The notes below the pieces were generated by a model. That model did no database searches, was not told the DNA's origin, and saw only the letters and a list, made by a program, of their open reading frames with translations. From Saccharomycopsis fibuligera x Saccharomycopsis cf. fibuligera (taxonomy: Eukaryota; Ascomycota; Saccharomycetes; Ascoideales; Saccharomycopsidaceae): a stretch of 64,000 nt of DNA. How positions within the stretch are numbered: position 1 is the stretch's first letter; each line of letters begins with the position of its first letter. The translations under genes were made by a program, and so were the position numbers. This document shows positions 10,758 through 22,527 of this stretch, piece by piece. The DNA lies in contig CP012811.1 of NCBI GenBank assembly GCA_001936135.1, positions 2,418,001-2,482,000 of the forward strand, read 5' to 3'.

Positions 10758-11728
10758 TGCATCGACAGGATCTTTTGCATAACAGTGCTTGCGTAGTTTG
10801 TCTTGTTTTATTTTTTTTTTTTTTTCACCCAAATAGAAGCGGTAGAGGAAATCAGGTAAGAAAAAAAATAGCTATTAATGATAGATTACATGGTCAGTAG
10901 TATTTGTTTTGACTTTGCCAATATAAATGGAACAAGTTAGCTAATTTGGTGTTTGGCAATAGCTTTGGCTTAGAAGCCGTCAAGACATCCGATAGTGCTT
11001 GTATGTAGTTCGGTGTATTAGAAGGAAACCAGGCTAGAGTTCTTGTAAGCGAGCTGTTGGTGTGAAAGTTAAAAATAAAATTTAGATTGCCAATAAAAGA
11101 AAAAAAAGAGTTGTGTACGCACCGTTACCGAAACTGTTGCTCATGGTTTTCAGAAAAGAAGCATTGCTTTCTCTTTTTGAACCGCTTGTCATGTACCGAA
11201 CTGCCCAATATCCCATGATACGGATTCAACATTACAATAATTCCTTAATTCATATAGGTATGTTACCACTAGAATGTATTGTTTTTTCATACTTAAAGCA
11301 ATAGGGCAGCTTTGCTTATTTACCGTAAATACGATAAAGAAGTGAATATAAGAAAAATGGAACAATAGTATGTCTTTCTGTGGTAACATTATCTCTTTAT
11401 TCCAATCAGAAGTGAGACTGTACAACAGTCATTGATATTAGGCTGACTACTGAAGAACAACAAGCGATGAAACCATGGTAATACATACCATACCATGTCT
11501 TTGAACATATTACGCAAACTAAACTTTTTAAGAAGCCTAAACACCAAGGTGGTAATTGTATAAAATAGTAGCTAGCATATTAAAATACAGATAGCATATA
11601 TAGAAGATGAACAATAACGTAAAACCCGAATATAAAAAGAGCAAAAATAGAAGGAATATAAGAACAAAAAAGATGCAATATAATTCAGAAAGACAAAACC
11701 AAAAACGTACGAGTAAAAATTTTTTTCA
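10758..11728. other. Gene-free AT-rich stretch
   Basis: No supported gene. The frames at 11113-11304 and 11189-11425 overlap on opposite strands and show no domain. A T run lies at about 10810-10825. Confidence 0.55.
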
Positions 11729-13017
11729 TTAAGAGTGCTTGACATCCGATAGCTCGGCCCAACCATTATGCATAGCTGTAGTATCACTATTGCGACTGTC
11801 AGCACTATTGCGACTGTCAGCACCATTGCTTCGACTAAAACGTCTTTGTATACCTCTTGGCTCTTTGACGAAATTCCCACTATCTTCCGTACTGGATGGA
11901 CTAGTTGAAGGAGTAGAGTCAATCAGATCTGCATTGCTGACAACTTTGGCTAGTCCATAGTTTGACTTGTCATTGCTGCTGGCCGATGTATCAACGGTAT
12001 TATTAGTTCCGTTGATTTCATCAGTTCCGCCTTGTAATTCAGATGACGATAAAGGCGATCCATTATCACTTGGAGGTGTCTTTTGTAAACTATTCAGATC
12101 AGATATACTGGCTTCTGGAGTACTTGGCAACTTATTGTCATCGGATTGTTGATCACCATGTTTCAACTCTTGCTCTTTTTCTTTGAGCTCCTGCTGCTCC
12201 TTTTCCTTTTGCAACTCCAATTTCTTTTGTTCTCGTTGCTGTCTTTTACTTTCCTTTACCAATGCTTTTTTCTTGTAGGTTACTATGCGCGCAAGTTTTT
12301 TGTAATATCTTAAGGTGTCGGCAATAGTGTTTGCACTGCGGATCCAGTCGTTTTCGCTTGCATTGTTTCGATTCACGTCATGTTTCAGTAGCTCAAAGTT
12401 TCTCATTTTTGACAAAAATATCGATGGGTTGCCTTCCATGAGCACAGGATATGTTCTGATAAAAGGTATCGTATTGACATTTTTGAATTGAATTTAGCCT
12501 TTGGTGTTTTCTTGAAGATGCTTAGCTGTACATTTGTGGTGATAAATTTGGGTGGAATTTTCTGTAAGTTTACCGTGGTGGCACTGCTGCCCAGAGGTAT
12601 GCTTGCTGAAAGAGCTCCGATCGCAGCGTCACTGGTGTTAATTGGCAGAGAAGCCAGTTCTAATAATACTGTATCATATTTTTTGCTCTTGCTATTGGAA
12701 GTTGCAACTTTTCTTTTTTTGTTATTTCTTGTATGACTTAACAGTTGTCGCTGCTGCTGCTGCTGCTGCTGCTGTGGTTGTGGTTGTTGTGGTTGTTGTG
12801 ATTGGTTTTGTTGAGTGTCTTCGGTTTCGTCGGTGCTAGTTGCCGCGGTGCTGGATATCAGGGTCGCTTCAGATTTCAACGACGTTAGTGAGGTTCTTCT
12901 TCTTTTGCCCTTCGATGTGCTTGACAAACCAAACCTCTGATTATAAGAATCTGGATTATAATGCAATGTAACGATTCTCAGAGACCTCTCGTTTCTTCTT
13001 GTGGATCGAGGTGCCAT
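11729..13017 (-). pseudogene. Unrecognised nuclear-like protein gene split by one frameshift
   Basis: Two overlapping minus-strand frames together read as one protein of about 429 residues. The N-terminal half starts at ATG 13017 (MAPRSTRRNERSLRIVTLHY) and has a Lys/Arg-rich patch, a Gln-rich run near 12755-12780 and a second KKRK basic patch. The C-terminal half has an Arg/Lys- and Glu-rich helix, probably coiled coil (about 12165-12290), and a Ser/Thr-rich tail. The frame changes between about 12403 and 12493, most simply in the A5 run at 12480-12484, where one extra A would join FNSK to NVNTIPFIRTYPV without a gap. No intron of plausible size fits. The change may be a base-calling error, a recent null allele or recoding. 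Basic patches suggest a chromatin or nuclear role. I do not recognise the family. Confidence 0.6.
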
Positions 13018-15714
13018 ATTGTAATATAGTGACAGATTGTTTGGAAATAAAAGAAATTTTCTGTCCCAAAACGTAAATGCACTAGTGAATCAGGATGAAA
13101 CTAAGAATCAAAAAGTAGAAACAGAAAAGAGATAAAGTAATAAGATGTAAGTGAAACACAACAGCACTTTGCCAGAATGGTTTTATAATTGATTCTCTTA
13201 TGAAGGCCAGTGTGTAGACAAAAAGAGTGTTTAGAAGCAAAAGGGAAAAAAAATGGGAAACAAAAACAGGAAAAGAGAGAAAGGGAAGGCAACTTGATCG
13301 TAGAAACCCTAATTTTTCGTGCAAACGCAAGCCAGTCAACAGGAGCGATCACTCAAGATTTCTTGGAGCTGTTGGCTATAATTATGCAAAAAAAAGGCAA
13401 AAAAGTAATTGTTATGCGCTCTTGGGAATGCGGTTTTCTTCAACACTGAGTTTGTATATAAAGAACAATAGAAAAACAAAATTAAAAAAAAGTGTCTTCT
13501 ACTAGAACGTTTTTCTTTTAAGCTGAAGGTACAGCCTCAGGACGTGAAGCATTACCAATATTACAGGTTAGAAAACACTTGGCCGTTGTTTTTGCAACCC
13601 CATCAGAAAGCAAGAAAGCAGCAAAACCCCAATTATACAGAAAAAGGCAAGAAAAAAAAGCGAAACTCAAGGTAGTTTGGCCCCCTCGGTGGTTTGTGCA
13701 TCGGAACACATTACCGCGCATGATATTTAATATAATTGTCATACGAACAAGGTTCAACAGAACAGCTTTCACTGCGCCGGAGAGCTGTATTGTGCATTGT
13801 GAAGCAGGGTGGTGCATGTTGCATAGTGCATGCTGTTTTGTGTCGTTTTTCTGCTTTACTTTTTCTTCTTGTCCCGTTGGCTTGAGCTCGTGAATAGGCC
13901 CGAAAACAGTCTGTTTTGTGCTGTGTTTATACTGTGTATGCAGGACAAAAACAACAGAACTGCATTTTCTACGCAATGCTGATTCATTAGATGAAGTTCT
14001 ATAATGTTGGTGGTATAATATAGGTGTAGAAGAACTATATTTGACAGGTTTGTAAGGGTGGATAATGAAGTGGAAGGAGGAAGCAATAGTAGATTCGGAG
14101 CAAGATTTAAAACAATTGTCCTCATAGTCCTACCACCTGCTACGTCTCCTCTTTCTCTTTCTTTAATATATTAATTGGGTCTCGTTTACCAAATCAAAAC
14201 ATGTGTACCTTGAGGTGAAAATTAGTTAGACAAGGAATACAAAATTAGCGGTCCCTACTTGACAGTTTTTTGTCGCAATAATTTTTAATCAGTAGTAAGT
14301 CAAATTAACGGGAAACGGGGACACTGGAGTACAACGCCGTGCTCATAAGTTGTAAACAAATGATTCGTAAGACTAGATAAATGTAACTTAAAAAGAAGGT
14401 GGTCTAAGACCAAGGGATTTTTCATAAATGATATCAGTTTCTGCAAGCGATGAAAAGTTTTGTATTTTAATGAGGATGCTATACTATCTAATCTGTGTGC
14501 CAGAAGTTCACTATACTTGACTGAATTAGTTCATTTCTTGGTCAGTATTCGCAGAAAATTCAAATTCAAATAGACTGCCAACGCCACTTTTAGCTTATAT
14601 AAAGAAGATGATTCTATATCAAGACAACGCAGCACTTTTACATGTAGTGCTTAGATACAATTTCACTTCGTCTGTTCGCGTAGTTTTTCAAAGTCAAACA
14701 AACAGTAGATTGTCTGTATGTTTGCTGTATTCCCATTTTCTCGCTTTTTCTTCCCGCCTAGTATTTACGCCCGCCTACATCATTTCACCGCTCATCGTCT
14801 TGAAACTTTTCCGAAGTTCTTATCGTTTTCTTCCATTCCATGAAGGATATCATGATGGGTTTTGTATTTGTAGTTCACTATACTGGCGATGCTGAATGTA
14901 TATATGTTTTTGGAATTGTCATATTATAACGCCGGGTCAATTAACCCGCATGTAGTATCTAAGAGTCTGTTTTTGATTCTCAGATATACACCAAACCGCG
15001 GTATTCTGTTCCTACATATTATAATACAACAGTCGCAGCAACGAGTCAAATTTCTGTTCATTATCCTGCTGGAACTGGTAGTCGTGGCAACTTCACTTTT
15101 CTTATAAGTTTATCATTTCCATTAATAGGAATAAGGGCAGTCTTAGACTATTTAAAACACGAGATCATTAAAAAATTATTCTGTTGTATATGTGCCTTTT
15201 TTCTTATTCATTTGTAATCAACTATAATTCTCTTTTTCATATCCGCATACCGGCGCGCAAATGTGCATGTGTCTCAGCAGAGAAACTCTCAAAACTGTAT
15301 AGAGTGTATTTTGAATAAGCAAAGAAGCTAAGAACTACCCACAATATTGGATTGGAGATAGCAGTGATGTAACAGTAACATAAAGCAAAAGATTTTGATG
15401 TCCCTGCGTATATGCCAACATTCATCTCGAACTGTATATGAGGTTATGTCACCTTAATTCACTAAATTTTGCTACTTCATGCGGGTAATTCCTTTTTTGT
15501 TGATGTTGAACTTTTCATGCATAAGCAGCGCTCATAATATTGTTCACGTGAGAAGCAATCGAGGCCGCGGTAATTTGCAGACAAGCGCTGCTACTCCACA
15601 AGACAAGCAAAAAAAAAAAAAATATAATAGCGATGAAGACAAAAACATCTAAGGAGTACATCTCACAGGAACAATTCAATTAAATACTACACGTATCCAA
15701 CACTTAAATAAGCC
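13018..15714. other. 2.7 kb gene-free stretch upstream of SDH4
   Basis: I see no credible gene. Open frames such as 13518-13976 (minus) and 14608-14895 (plus) lack motifs. The promoter-proximal part holds two adjacent CCAAT boxes on the minus strand (ATTGG at 15346-15355), a CACGTG at 15545-15550 and an A run at about 15609-15621. Confidence 0.6.
15545..15550. promoter_or_regulatory. CACGTG E-box in the SDH4 promoter
   Basis: A CACGTG lies 165 bp before the SDH4 ATG, with paired CCAAT boxes (15346-15355) further upstream. Cbf1 and HAP-type factors regulate respiratory genes in related yeasts. Assigning them here is inference. Confidence 0.4.
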
Positions 15715-16359
15715 ATGAGTACTCAATTACCGTTTAAGGCTACTAAGTCTTTTCTTCAAGCCTTCCAGACAGCTTTGCCAAAACTGATCTTTGCTAGATC
15801 ATTGTCTGGAGCTCAATTTTCAAGAGCCACTACAGGTTTTTCATCATTGGCCACATTTCAAATACAAAGAAAATGGCTTTCAACCACGCAAAATGTCAAC
15901 AAAAAACAAAATTTTAAGACGCTTCCACAACAAAGAGGCATTTCTTTCAAAAAATTCAATTTGATCCCACAGCCCCCAGGTGACGTTATTGGCACAGTTA
16001 ACCAGGCATACGTGCATCCTCCACCAGATCCATATCATGGCTCTTACCACTGGACTTATGACAGATTTGTCGGTGCTGCTTTAGTACCATTGACTATTGC
16101 TCCATTTGTCGCTAATGTTGACATGCCATTAATTGACTCTTTGTTTTGTACGTTTGTGTTGTTGCACTCCAAAGTTGGCTTTCAGTCCTGTATTATTGAT
16201 TATATTCCAAAAAGAAGATATGGCGTCTGGCACACTTATGCAATGAGATTATTGACATTTGGCACAGTGGTTGCATTTTACGGTGTATATCAGTTGGAAA
16301 CTGAAGGTCCTGGAATTTTCGAAATGTCGTCTCAAGTGTGGAAAGCATTGTCTGTTTAA
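15715..16359 (+). CDS. SDH4: Succinate dehydrogenase membrane anchor subunit (CybS)
   Basis: This is the smaller membrane anchor of complex II in the inner mitochondrial membrane. It helps bind ubiquinone and holds the Sdh1-Sdh2 catalytic dimer. The 214 residues begin with an Arg/Lys/Ser-rich presequence (about 1-60) with few acids. The mature part starts near PPDPYHGSYHWTYDR (about 102-117), and three hydrophobic segments follow. The conserved stretch HSKVGFQSCIIDYIPKR (151-167) carries the Asp-Tyr of the quinone site and the family's histidine. The ATG at 15715 is the first in frame and begins the presequence. It is an isolated gene in a gene-poor stretch. A paralogue of the SHH4 type cannot be excluded. 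Confidence 0.9.
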   Translation: MSTQLPFKATKSFLQAFQTALPKLIFARSLSGAQFSRATTGFSSLATFQIQRKWLSTTQNVNKKQNFKTLPQQRGISFKKFNLIPQPPGDVIGTVNQAYVHPPPDPYHGSYHWTYDRFVGAALVPLTIAPFVANVDMPLIDSLFCTFVLLHSKVGFQSCIIDYIPKRRYGVWHTYAMRLLTFGTVVAFYGVYQLETEGPGIFEMSSQVWKALSV

Positions 16360-19300
16360 ATTGATGACTGATCAATGATAACTCAAGGAACACTAGCTCG
16401 CTGATATATATTATTTACGTATAATTAATTTGAATTGGTTTGCAGGACATATCATCTAATCTAATAATATTAATATTCATTGAAGAATCAATTTGCGTAG
16501 ACTACTATATGTAGCAATGCTTGAAGTTCGCGATGACCTTAACATGCGCGCTGAGTAAGCTAGCGCGTCTGATTGGCCGATAAAAACCACCATAAAGTTG
16601 CTAACTGGAATCCGACAAATGCTATCCGATCGCCGCTCCAGCTTCACGTACACCAAATCGGTTGTACTTAGATCCTAAGAGTCGACATTGAAGCAAATTC
16701 GAAGCTTCCTCCCTATAATATTGTACAAAGCGGTGCGAGAATGACACCTTAATATGAAAGATAGTAAACTTAACTCAAAAAAATATTTAGAGAGCAGCAT
16801 ACGAAGGTTGTGCGTTACCTCTTAGCACTAAAGCATTGACAGACGACGCAATTTTGAGTCTTGTAGTGCCGTGAATGACGCACTGTATCTTCGCTTGTTA
16901 CAAAGAACACAACAAATATTTGACCATTTGATTGTCTAATAATTTGCCTATATACCACTCTGTTTTTTGCTGTGGTATTTAGGAATGTTATCAGCCATTC
17001 TTAAATAATTGCAGAAGATTAAACAGTTGACACAAGGCAAGAGACGGATAATCAAAAATGTGTTGAGATTAGAAAACAAAAATAGATGCTTCAAAACTTT
17101 TTTTCTCTCACAGAAAGCTTTTCAATTTCTATCATAAATGCTCTTACAAATGATCTCGCTTTGCATTTTGACATTATTTTGAAAGGTAAATCTTTCAGTG
17201 CCTTTCATCGATGTTTAAAGTAAAACGCGAAAGCTCTGATTTGCGACTGATAATAGCAATTGCAAACTGCACTCATTTACAGAACTTCCATTTTTAGAAA
17301 AAAAAAATTGAAATTTAGAAATTTTTTCACAATGAGAACAATAAGGACGAGCATGCTTGGCTTGGAGAGATAAATAGTTGGCAAATGTCAAGCCGGGCAA
17401 ATCCGATCATTATTTACTGAGCATAGTGCTTGTTTTATTCTGAGACAGCCTATATGCTGTCTGTGATTTATCAGTTTAGCTATAGCCATTATTGTTGCTA
17501 ATAATTACCTGTTTAGCTGTTTTAGTCTAGCGTGTTAGAGATGGGACAATTAGTTTACTGCTTTAGTGTTGCAAGGTCCATGTCTTATTATATAGTAACT
17601 TTTTGGGTTTTAGTTTACTTTCATAATCATGAAATACCTACTAAAAAGTAAAAATAGTATTAGTTGCAGGATCACAAAACAATGGGCGAATATTGAGGTT
17701 AATTGGAACTGCGTCGTGGAATACGACATTCGCACACTTCTGTAAATGCGTTCGAATTATCACTAACGATCCATTTGCCTTCTACATAGCATTCTGAAGC
17801 ATTTTTTTTCAAACATTGACCTTTGTAAATGGTTGTGTAGATGGTTTTAATGCTCAATTTGATTTTGTTGGGCCGAAAAAAATGATACGACAACAAGTGG
17901 CTAACAAATGACGGATGCCGGTATTGCATCTTAGCGGCATGCTCTCTTTTACCAAAGCCTCTGTTGAATGTTATGTGAACAGCTTACTGGACACTAAAAG
18001 TTATTAGATCATGTAAACAAAATTCTAAATTCCGCTCTCCACTTTTTTTTTAAAAAACACTTGAGCTCCGTCAATATTATTGAAAATGTAAATTGTCCTC
18101 AACGCATCAACGCTAATTTTCTATCCTCATAATGTTGTGCTGAATGACTAAAGTCCGTGACACATATTCGAGCTTCGGATCACGATAATTTATGAGAAAA
18201 CGCAGAAAGGAAAATAGCAAGATTAAAATTTTAATGATCAGTACGTATTTGGAAAGGTTTACGTACGGCATTGAAGCCAATCTTCACCACAAATGCCTCT
18301 CAAGATGCCAGTATTATTTTGGCTTTTCACTTCTTGGGTTTATAAAAAATTTGTTAATGCACATTATTGTTCTATTATTATTTCCAATACAAGGGAGAGT
18401 GCCGAGTTAATGAGGAAATTCCCAATTACTACAATTTAGTAGTCTCGAGAATCACCATCGTGTCTTTGTCACAATGTTTCACAGTGACGTCGCAGCAGGA
18501 GAGATGCAGCTCTCCAATAATTTCACATATTTGGACCCCGGTTGAATAAAGTTTCGATTGGAGCAATACTTTCGACATTGTCTATTGTTATCATATAATT
18601 CGTAAAATTAAGATCATTGAACCAAAGACAGTAGCAGAGAAAGAATATCAAGATACAAGTTTTCAAATATTAGTTTAGATCCAGTCCTGAGAATAGTGCC
18701 AAATCCGGTTGGAGATCAATTTAATCTGACTTACAAGCTCAAAGCGTACCCAAAATGAATTATAGATGGCTTTATTGAGGGATACCTATTTAGGCAAAAA
18801 GAAGGTTATGGGGAAAACGATAGCAGCTAAATCAAACAATAAAAAACACGTATTACCAGACGGAAGCCATCGTGGACTATAATCACAAGTTGGTGATAAA
18901 GTATTTACCAATTATTGTTCTAGTAGAAGTGAAATCTTATTACTATTTGGCATTCCTCATGGCGTCGCAGTTTACAAACAACCATTGTTGACAATTGAAA
19001 GCCTCATGAGGTTTTTGCTTTTGAGTTGGTTAACGGCCAACGCGTCTTATTGCTGATTATTGTACTTGTGAGACTAATAAAACACGTTCATCCGTTTTGC
19101 GCTTAATTTCTGATTTGGATCTTATTTTCTCTTCAAACGCTGTTCTGCAGACTACTGCGTATTCTACGGTGATAACATGCACCATATATTAGCGCGTACA
19201 GAAATGCGGAACCTGGTGCGGTTTTTGCACATGCGTGATGATGCACAGTTTTGCAGTCAGCAGCTAAAGAAAATTATTCAAGACGAATATCAACCAAATC

Positions 19301-19492
19301 AAATAAATACAACCACATGTAACTTATTTTTTGAACAAGGTCAGTTCTTAATGGCATAAAAAAATAGTTGATAAAGGACAGGAAATTCAGACTCGATTTA
19401 GCTCCTGCAAGGTTTAGCATTTTAGTTTCTTCTTCTTTTGAAGCCTCACTTTCGTTTATATATATCTTTTAGCTTCTTTGCCGATAATAAAA
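16360..19492. other. 3.1 kb gene-free stretch
   Basis: No supported gene. A conceptual plus-strand segment at about 18690-18840 is open except for one stop and has a protein-like composition, but I cannot name it. Frames such as 17699-17929 (minus) and 18192-18410 (plus) are short and featureless. A TATA-like stretch at about 19457-19466 precedes the phospholipase gene. Confidence 0.55.
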
Positions 19493-21202
19493 ATGCTCAC
19501 CAAACTCTTGTTAATCCAGTTATTGTTCTATATTGTGGGTGCGTGGTCTCCTACGAATAGTTACATTCCTGGCTATGTCCAATGTCCATCTGACAAAACA
19601 TCATACGTTAGGGAAGCTAATGACTTGAGCACAGCGGAAAAAAACTGGTTATCTAAAAGACATGCAGTCACCCAAGAAAATTTGGCCAAATTTCTCAAAT
19701 ACACTGCCAAATTGAACGAATCCGATTACTCTAATTTGTTGTCAAATAATACTATCAATGTTGGTTTGGCCTTCTCTGGTGGGGGTTACAGAGCCATGTT
19801 GGTAGGTGCTGGTCAAATTGCTGCCTTAGATAACCGTACCACTGGTGCTTTTGAACACGGTCTTGGTGGCCTTTTGGAGTCCACTACCTACTTGTCGGGC
19901 CTTTCCGGTGGTAACTGGCTTGTTGGTACATTGGCAATGAACAACTGGACCAGCGTTCAAGATATCATCAAAAGTAATGAGATTTGGGATTTAAAAAATC
20001 CATTATTCGCTCTTGGTGGTATTGATGTGATCAAAAATACTGAATTCTGGCAAACCTGGATTTCCGAAACTAAAAAGAAAAACAAGGCGGGTTTTGATAT
20101 CAGTTTTATTGATATTTGGGCCCAAGCTTTGTCGTCTGTTTTCTTTTCAGAAAAGGATAACTATGGTGCCGGTGCTACTTGGTCAAGTATCAAGGACACC
20201 GACGTGTTTAGTAGCGGTCAAATGCCATTCCCAATTTCAGTGTCTCAAGGTAAATTTGGGGGCAAAAACATTCTTCTTGAAGACTCAACCCTTTTTGAAA
20301 CCAACCCATTTGAATTAGGAACATGGGATCCAACTGGAGATTCATTTACTGATCTCCAGTACATTGGTACCAATTACACTGATGGCAAACCTTATGACAC
20401 CGGAAATTGTGTTGAAGGTTATGACAATGCAGGTTTTGTGATGGCCAGCTCTTCTGATGTCTTCAACATTCCATTCGATGACTTCAAGAATGATCTTGCT
20501 GAAAATCTTAAATTATTATACAAGTTGACGGAGAAATTACTCAATGAAATTGACGAAAATCCTGTTGACGAAGCCGTTTACCCAAACCCTTTTTACGATT
20601 CCAAATACGGTACCCTTGAGGAGTACAGCAGCTTGGATACTTTAAGCTTGGTTGATGGTTCTGAAGATAAACAGAATATTCCATTAGTCCCATTGGTTTT
20701 ATCCAAGAGAAACTCTGATATTGTCTTTGCTTTTGATAGTAGTGCTGACACTAACAATTGGCCAAATGGTGCTTCAATGGTAGCCACCTACGAGCGTCAA
20801 TTTGCAGATGTTGGATCTGTTTACTCGTTCCCATATGTTCCACCAACTAGCACTTTCCTTGACAAAAACTTCACTCATAGACCTGTATTTTTTGGTTGCG
20901 ATGCCCAAAACTTAACTGATTTAAGTTCCATTCCACCGTTAGTTGTTTATATTGCCAATTCTGAGTATTCTTACTCTTCAAACACCGTCACTTTGGATCT
21001 CATTTACGATGAAAAGAAGAAGTTGAACGTTATTCAAAACGGTTTCGAGACAACATCGAGAAATAACTTAACTGATGATTCTCAATGGGCTACTTGTGTG
21101 GGATGTGCCGTGATTAGACGATCCCAAGAACGTGCCGATATTGAGCAAAGTGAAATTTGCAAGAAATGTTTCCAAGATTACTGCTGGGATGGTACTGTCT
21201 AA
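19493..21202 (+). CDS. Secreted phospholipase B / lysophospholipase
   Basis: It hydrolyses both acyl chains of phospholipids and lysophospholipids outside the cell or in the wall. The first ATG is at 19493. The upstream part of the open frame begins with TTG and is not used here. Residues 1-18 form a signal peptide (MLTKLLLIQLLFYIVGAW). The PLA2/phospholipase B core shows SGGGYRAM (95-102) and the nucleophile motif GLSGGNW (136-142, Ser138 expected catalytic). A later DGSEDKQNIPL segment (about 20653-20685) carries the expected aspartate. Many NxS/T sites and paired C-terminal cysteines fit secretion. The protein has 569 residues and no clear GPI-anchor tail, so it is probably a freely secreted form. 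Which PLB paralogue it is cannot be told. Confidence 0.92.
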   Translation: MLTKLLLIQLLFYIVGAWSPTNSYIPGYVQCPSDKTSYVREANDLSTAEKNWLSKRHAVTQENLAKFLKYTAKLNESDYSNLLSNNTINVGLAFSGGGYRAMLVGAGQIAALDNRTTGAFEHGLGGLLESTTYLSGLSGGNWLVGTLAMNNWTSVQDIIKSNEIWDLKNPLFALGGIDVIKNTEFWQTWISETKKKNKAGFDISFIDIWAQALSSVFFSEKDNYGAGATWSSIKDTDVFSSGQMPFPISVSQGKFGGKNILLEDSTLFETNPFELGTWDPTGDSFTDLQYIGTNYTDGKPYDTGNCVEGYDNAGFVMASSSDVFNIPFDDFKNDLAENLKLLYKLTEKLLNEIDENPVDEAVYPNPFYDSKYGTLEEYSSLDTLSLVDGSEDKQNIPLVPLVLSKRNSDIVFAFDSSADTNNWPNGASMVATYERQFADVGSVYSFPYVPPTSTFLDKNFTHRPVFFGCDAQNLTDLSSIPPLVVYIANSEYSYSSNTVTLDLIYDEKKKLNVIQNGFETTSRNNLTDDSQWATCVGCAVIRRSQERADIEQSEICKKCFQDYCWDGTV

Positions 21203-22527
21203 TCAATTGGTTGCTTATAACAGCATCAGCTCAATTTCGTCTTTTGCTTACGATTACAAACACAAATTTTTTTTCTAGTGATTCTTTTTTTTGCAGTGTC
21301 TTTTAACAACTGTTTTACTATTTTCATACCTTTTTACAATGAAAATTATCAGTTTATTTTCACTTCTACCCTTCTCTTTCATCTGCTATGTTCGATTTTT
21401 CTGCTTATTTCCCTCTTCTTGTTTTACCTGTTTGCTGATAGTTAGTTTGAATTTTGATTTGAAACCACTTCATTTGTATTTCTAACCTTGCTTTTCCTTC
21501 ATTCATTCTTCGAGTTATCCTTTTCGAAGTTTTTATAGAATTTTCCACGAAAACAGATATACCTATTCTTTCATAAAATTTTCTTTAGTATATATTGTAC
21601 TATCAATTATTATATTTTTACAATTCAATAAATATGATTCTTTTATTTCATTAGAACTTCTTCTCATTTTTGAATTGTCCGTTGTACTAAAGGCATTCTC
21701 AAAACGTAATTTCTGATATACCTGATTTCATGTTGGTCTACCGGCGCCAGACATAGATAGGCACATATATACTGCACCGCCATACGCATCCATATGCAAT
21801 ATGCAGCTGCGTTTCATCTAATGCACGACAATATCACCCAAAGCGGAAAAATATGCAACCCATGTGAGTCAGTTGGTGATCCGCAACAGGGTCCAAGAGG
21901 GTGTACGATTGATTACAAAATATAATAAATGTTTGAACTGGGGGACAACAAACAGCTGAGTTCTCGAGCTAGTTTGTTTTAAATTTACAACAAATGCTAA
22001 AAGATTCCAACTTATAGTTTGACTTTTTTTTTGCCAATTTGGTTTACTTCTATTCTCAAAAGGCATTAGGACATCTAAACAAACAATCAAATGGTTAGCG
22101 TTTCTTTCAAATAACGTTGGTGTGCAAATCGTCCACTAATTAATTAGAAAATGCGCGTGTATCATCAATGAAGTCAGGAACTTTACATATCAGTTTTAGC
22201 CAAGAAAAGGTAATGAAAACTAAGAAAAGATAGAAAAACTGGAGGGTTTCCAACAAAAATACTCAATATATTAAACTAGATATACATGAATGAAACTGGC
22301 GGATGCGCATGCTTGTCAGTCATCTTGGCCTATGACAAACCAACATTTACGCGCGCATGGAGGCTCATATTGAGGACATAATCAAATTCTAAAAACACAT
22401 TCAATTACTGACTCAAACTGCATTAAAATTTATTTCCTCTAAGACTTTCTAAATAAATACTGTAATGACAGATATATAGTATACAAAAAAAAAAAAAGAA
22501 AAAAAAAGAAAAAAAAAAGAAAAAAAA
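21203..22527. other. Gene-free spacer between convergent PLB and SET genes
   Basis: AT-rich, with an A-rich run at about 22484-22527 next to the SET gene stop. No supported gene is seen. Short frames at 21291-21485 and 21869-22090 have no motif. Confidence 0.6.

Noticed and set aside
12640-12839. Ala/Val-rich plus ORF at the Gln tract
   Set aside because: Antisense shadow of the CAG/CAA repeat in the frameshifted gene.
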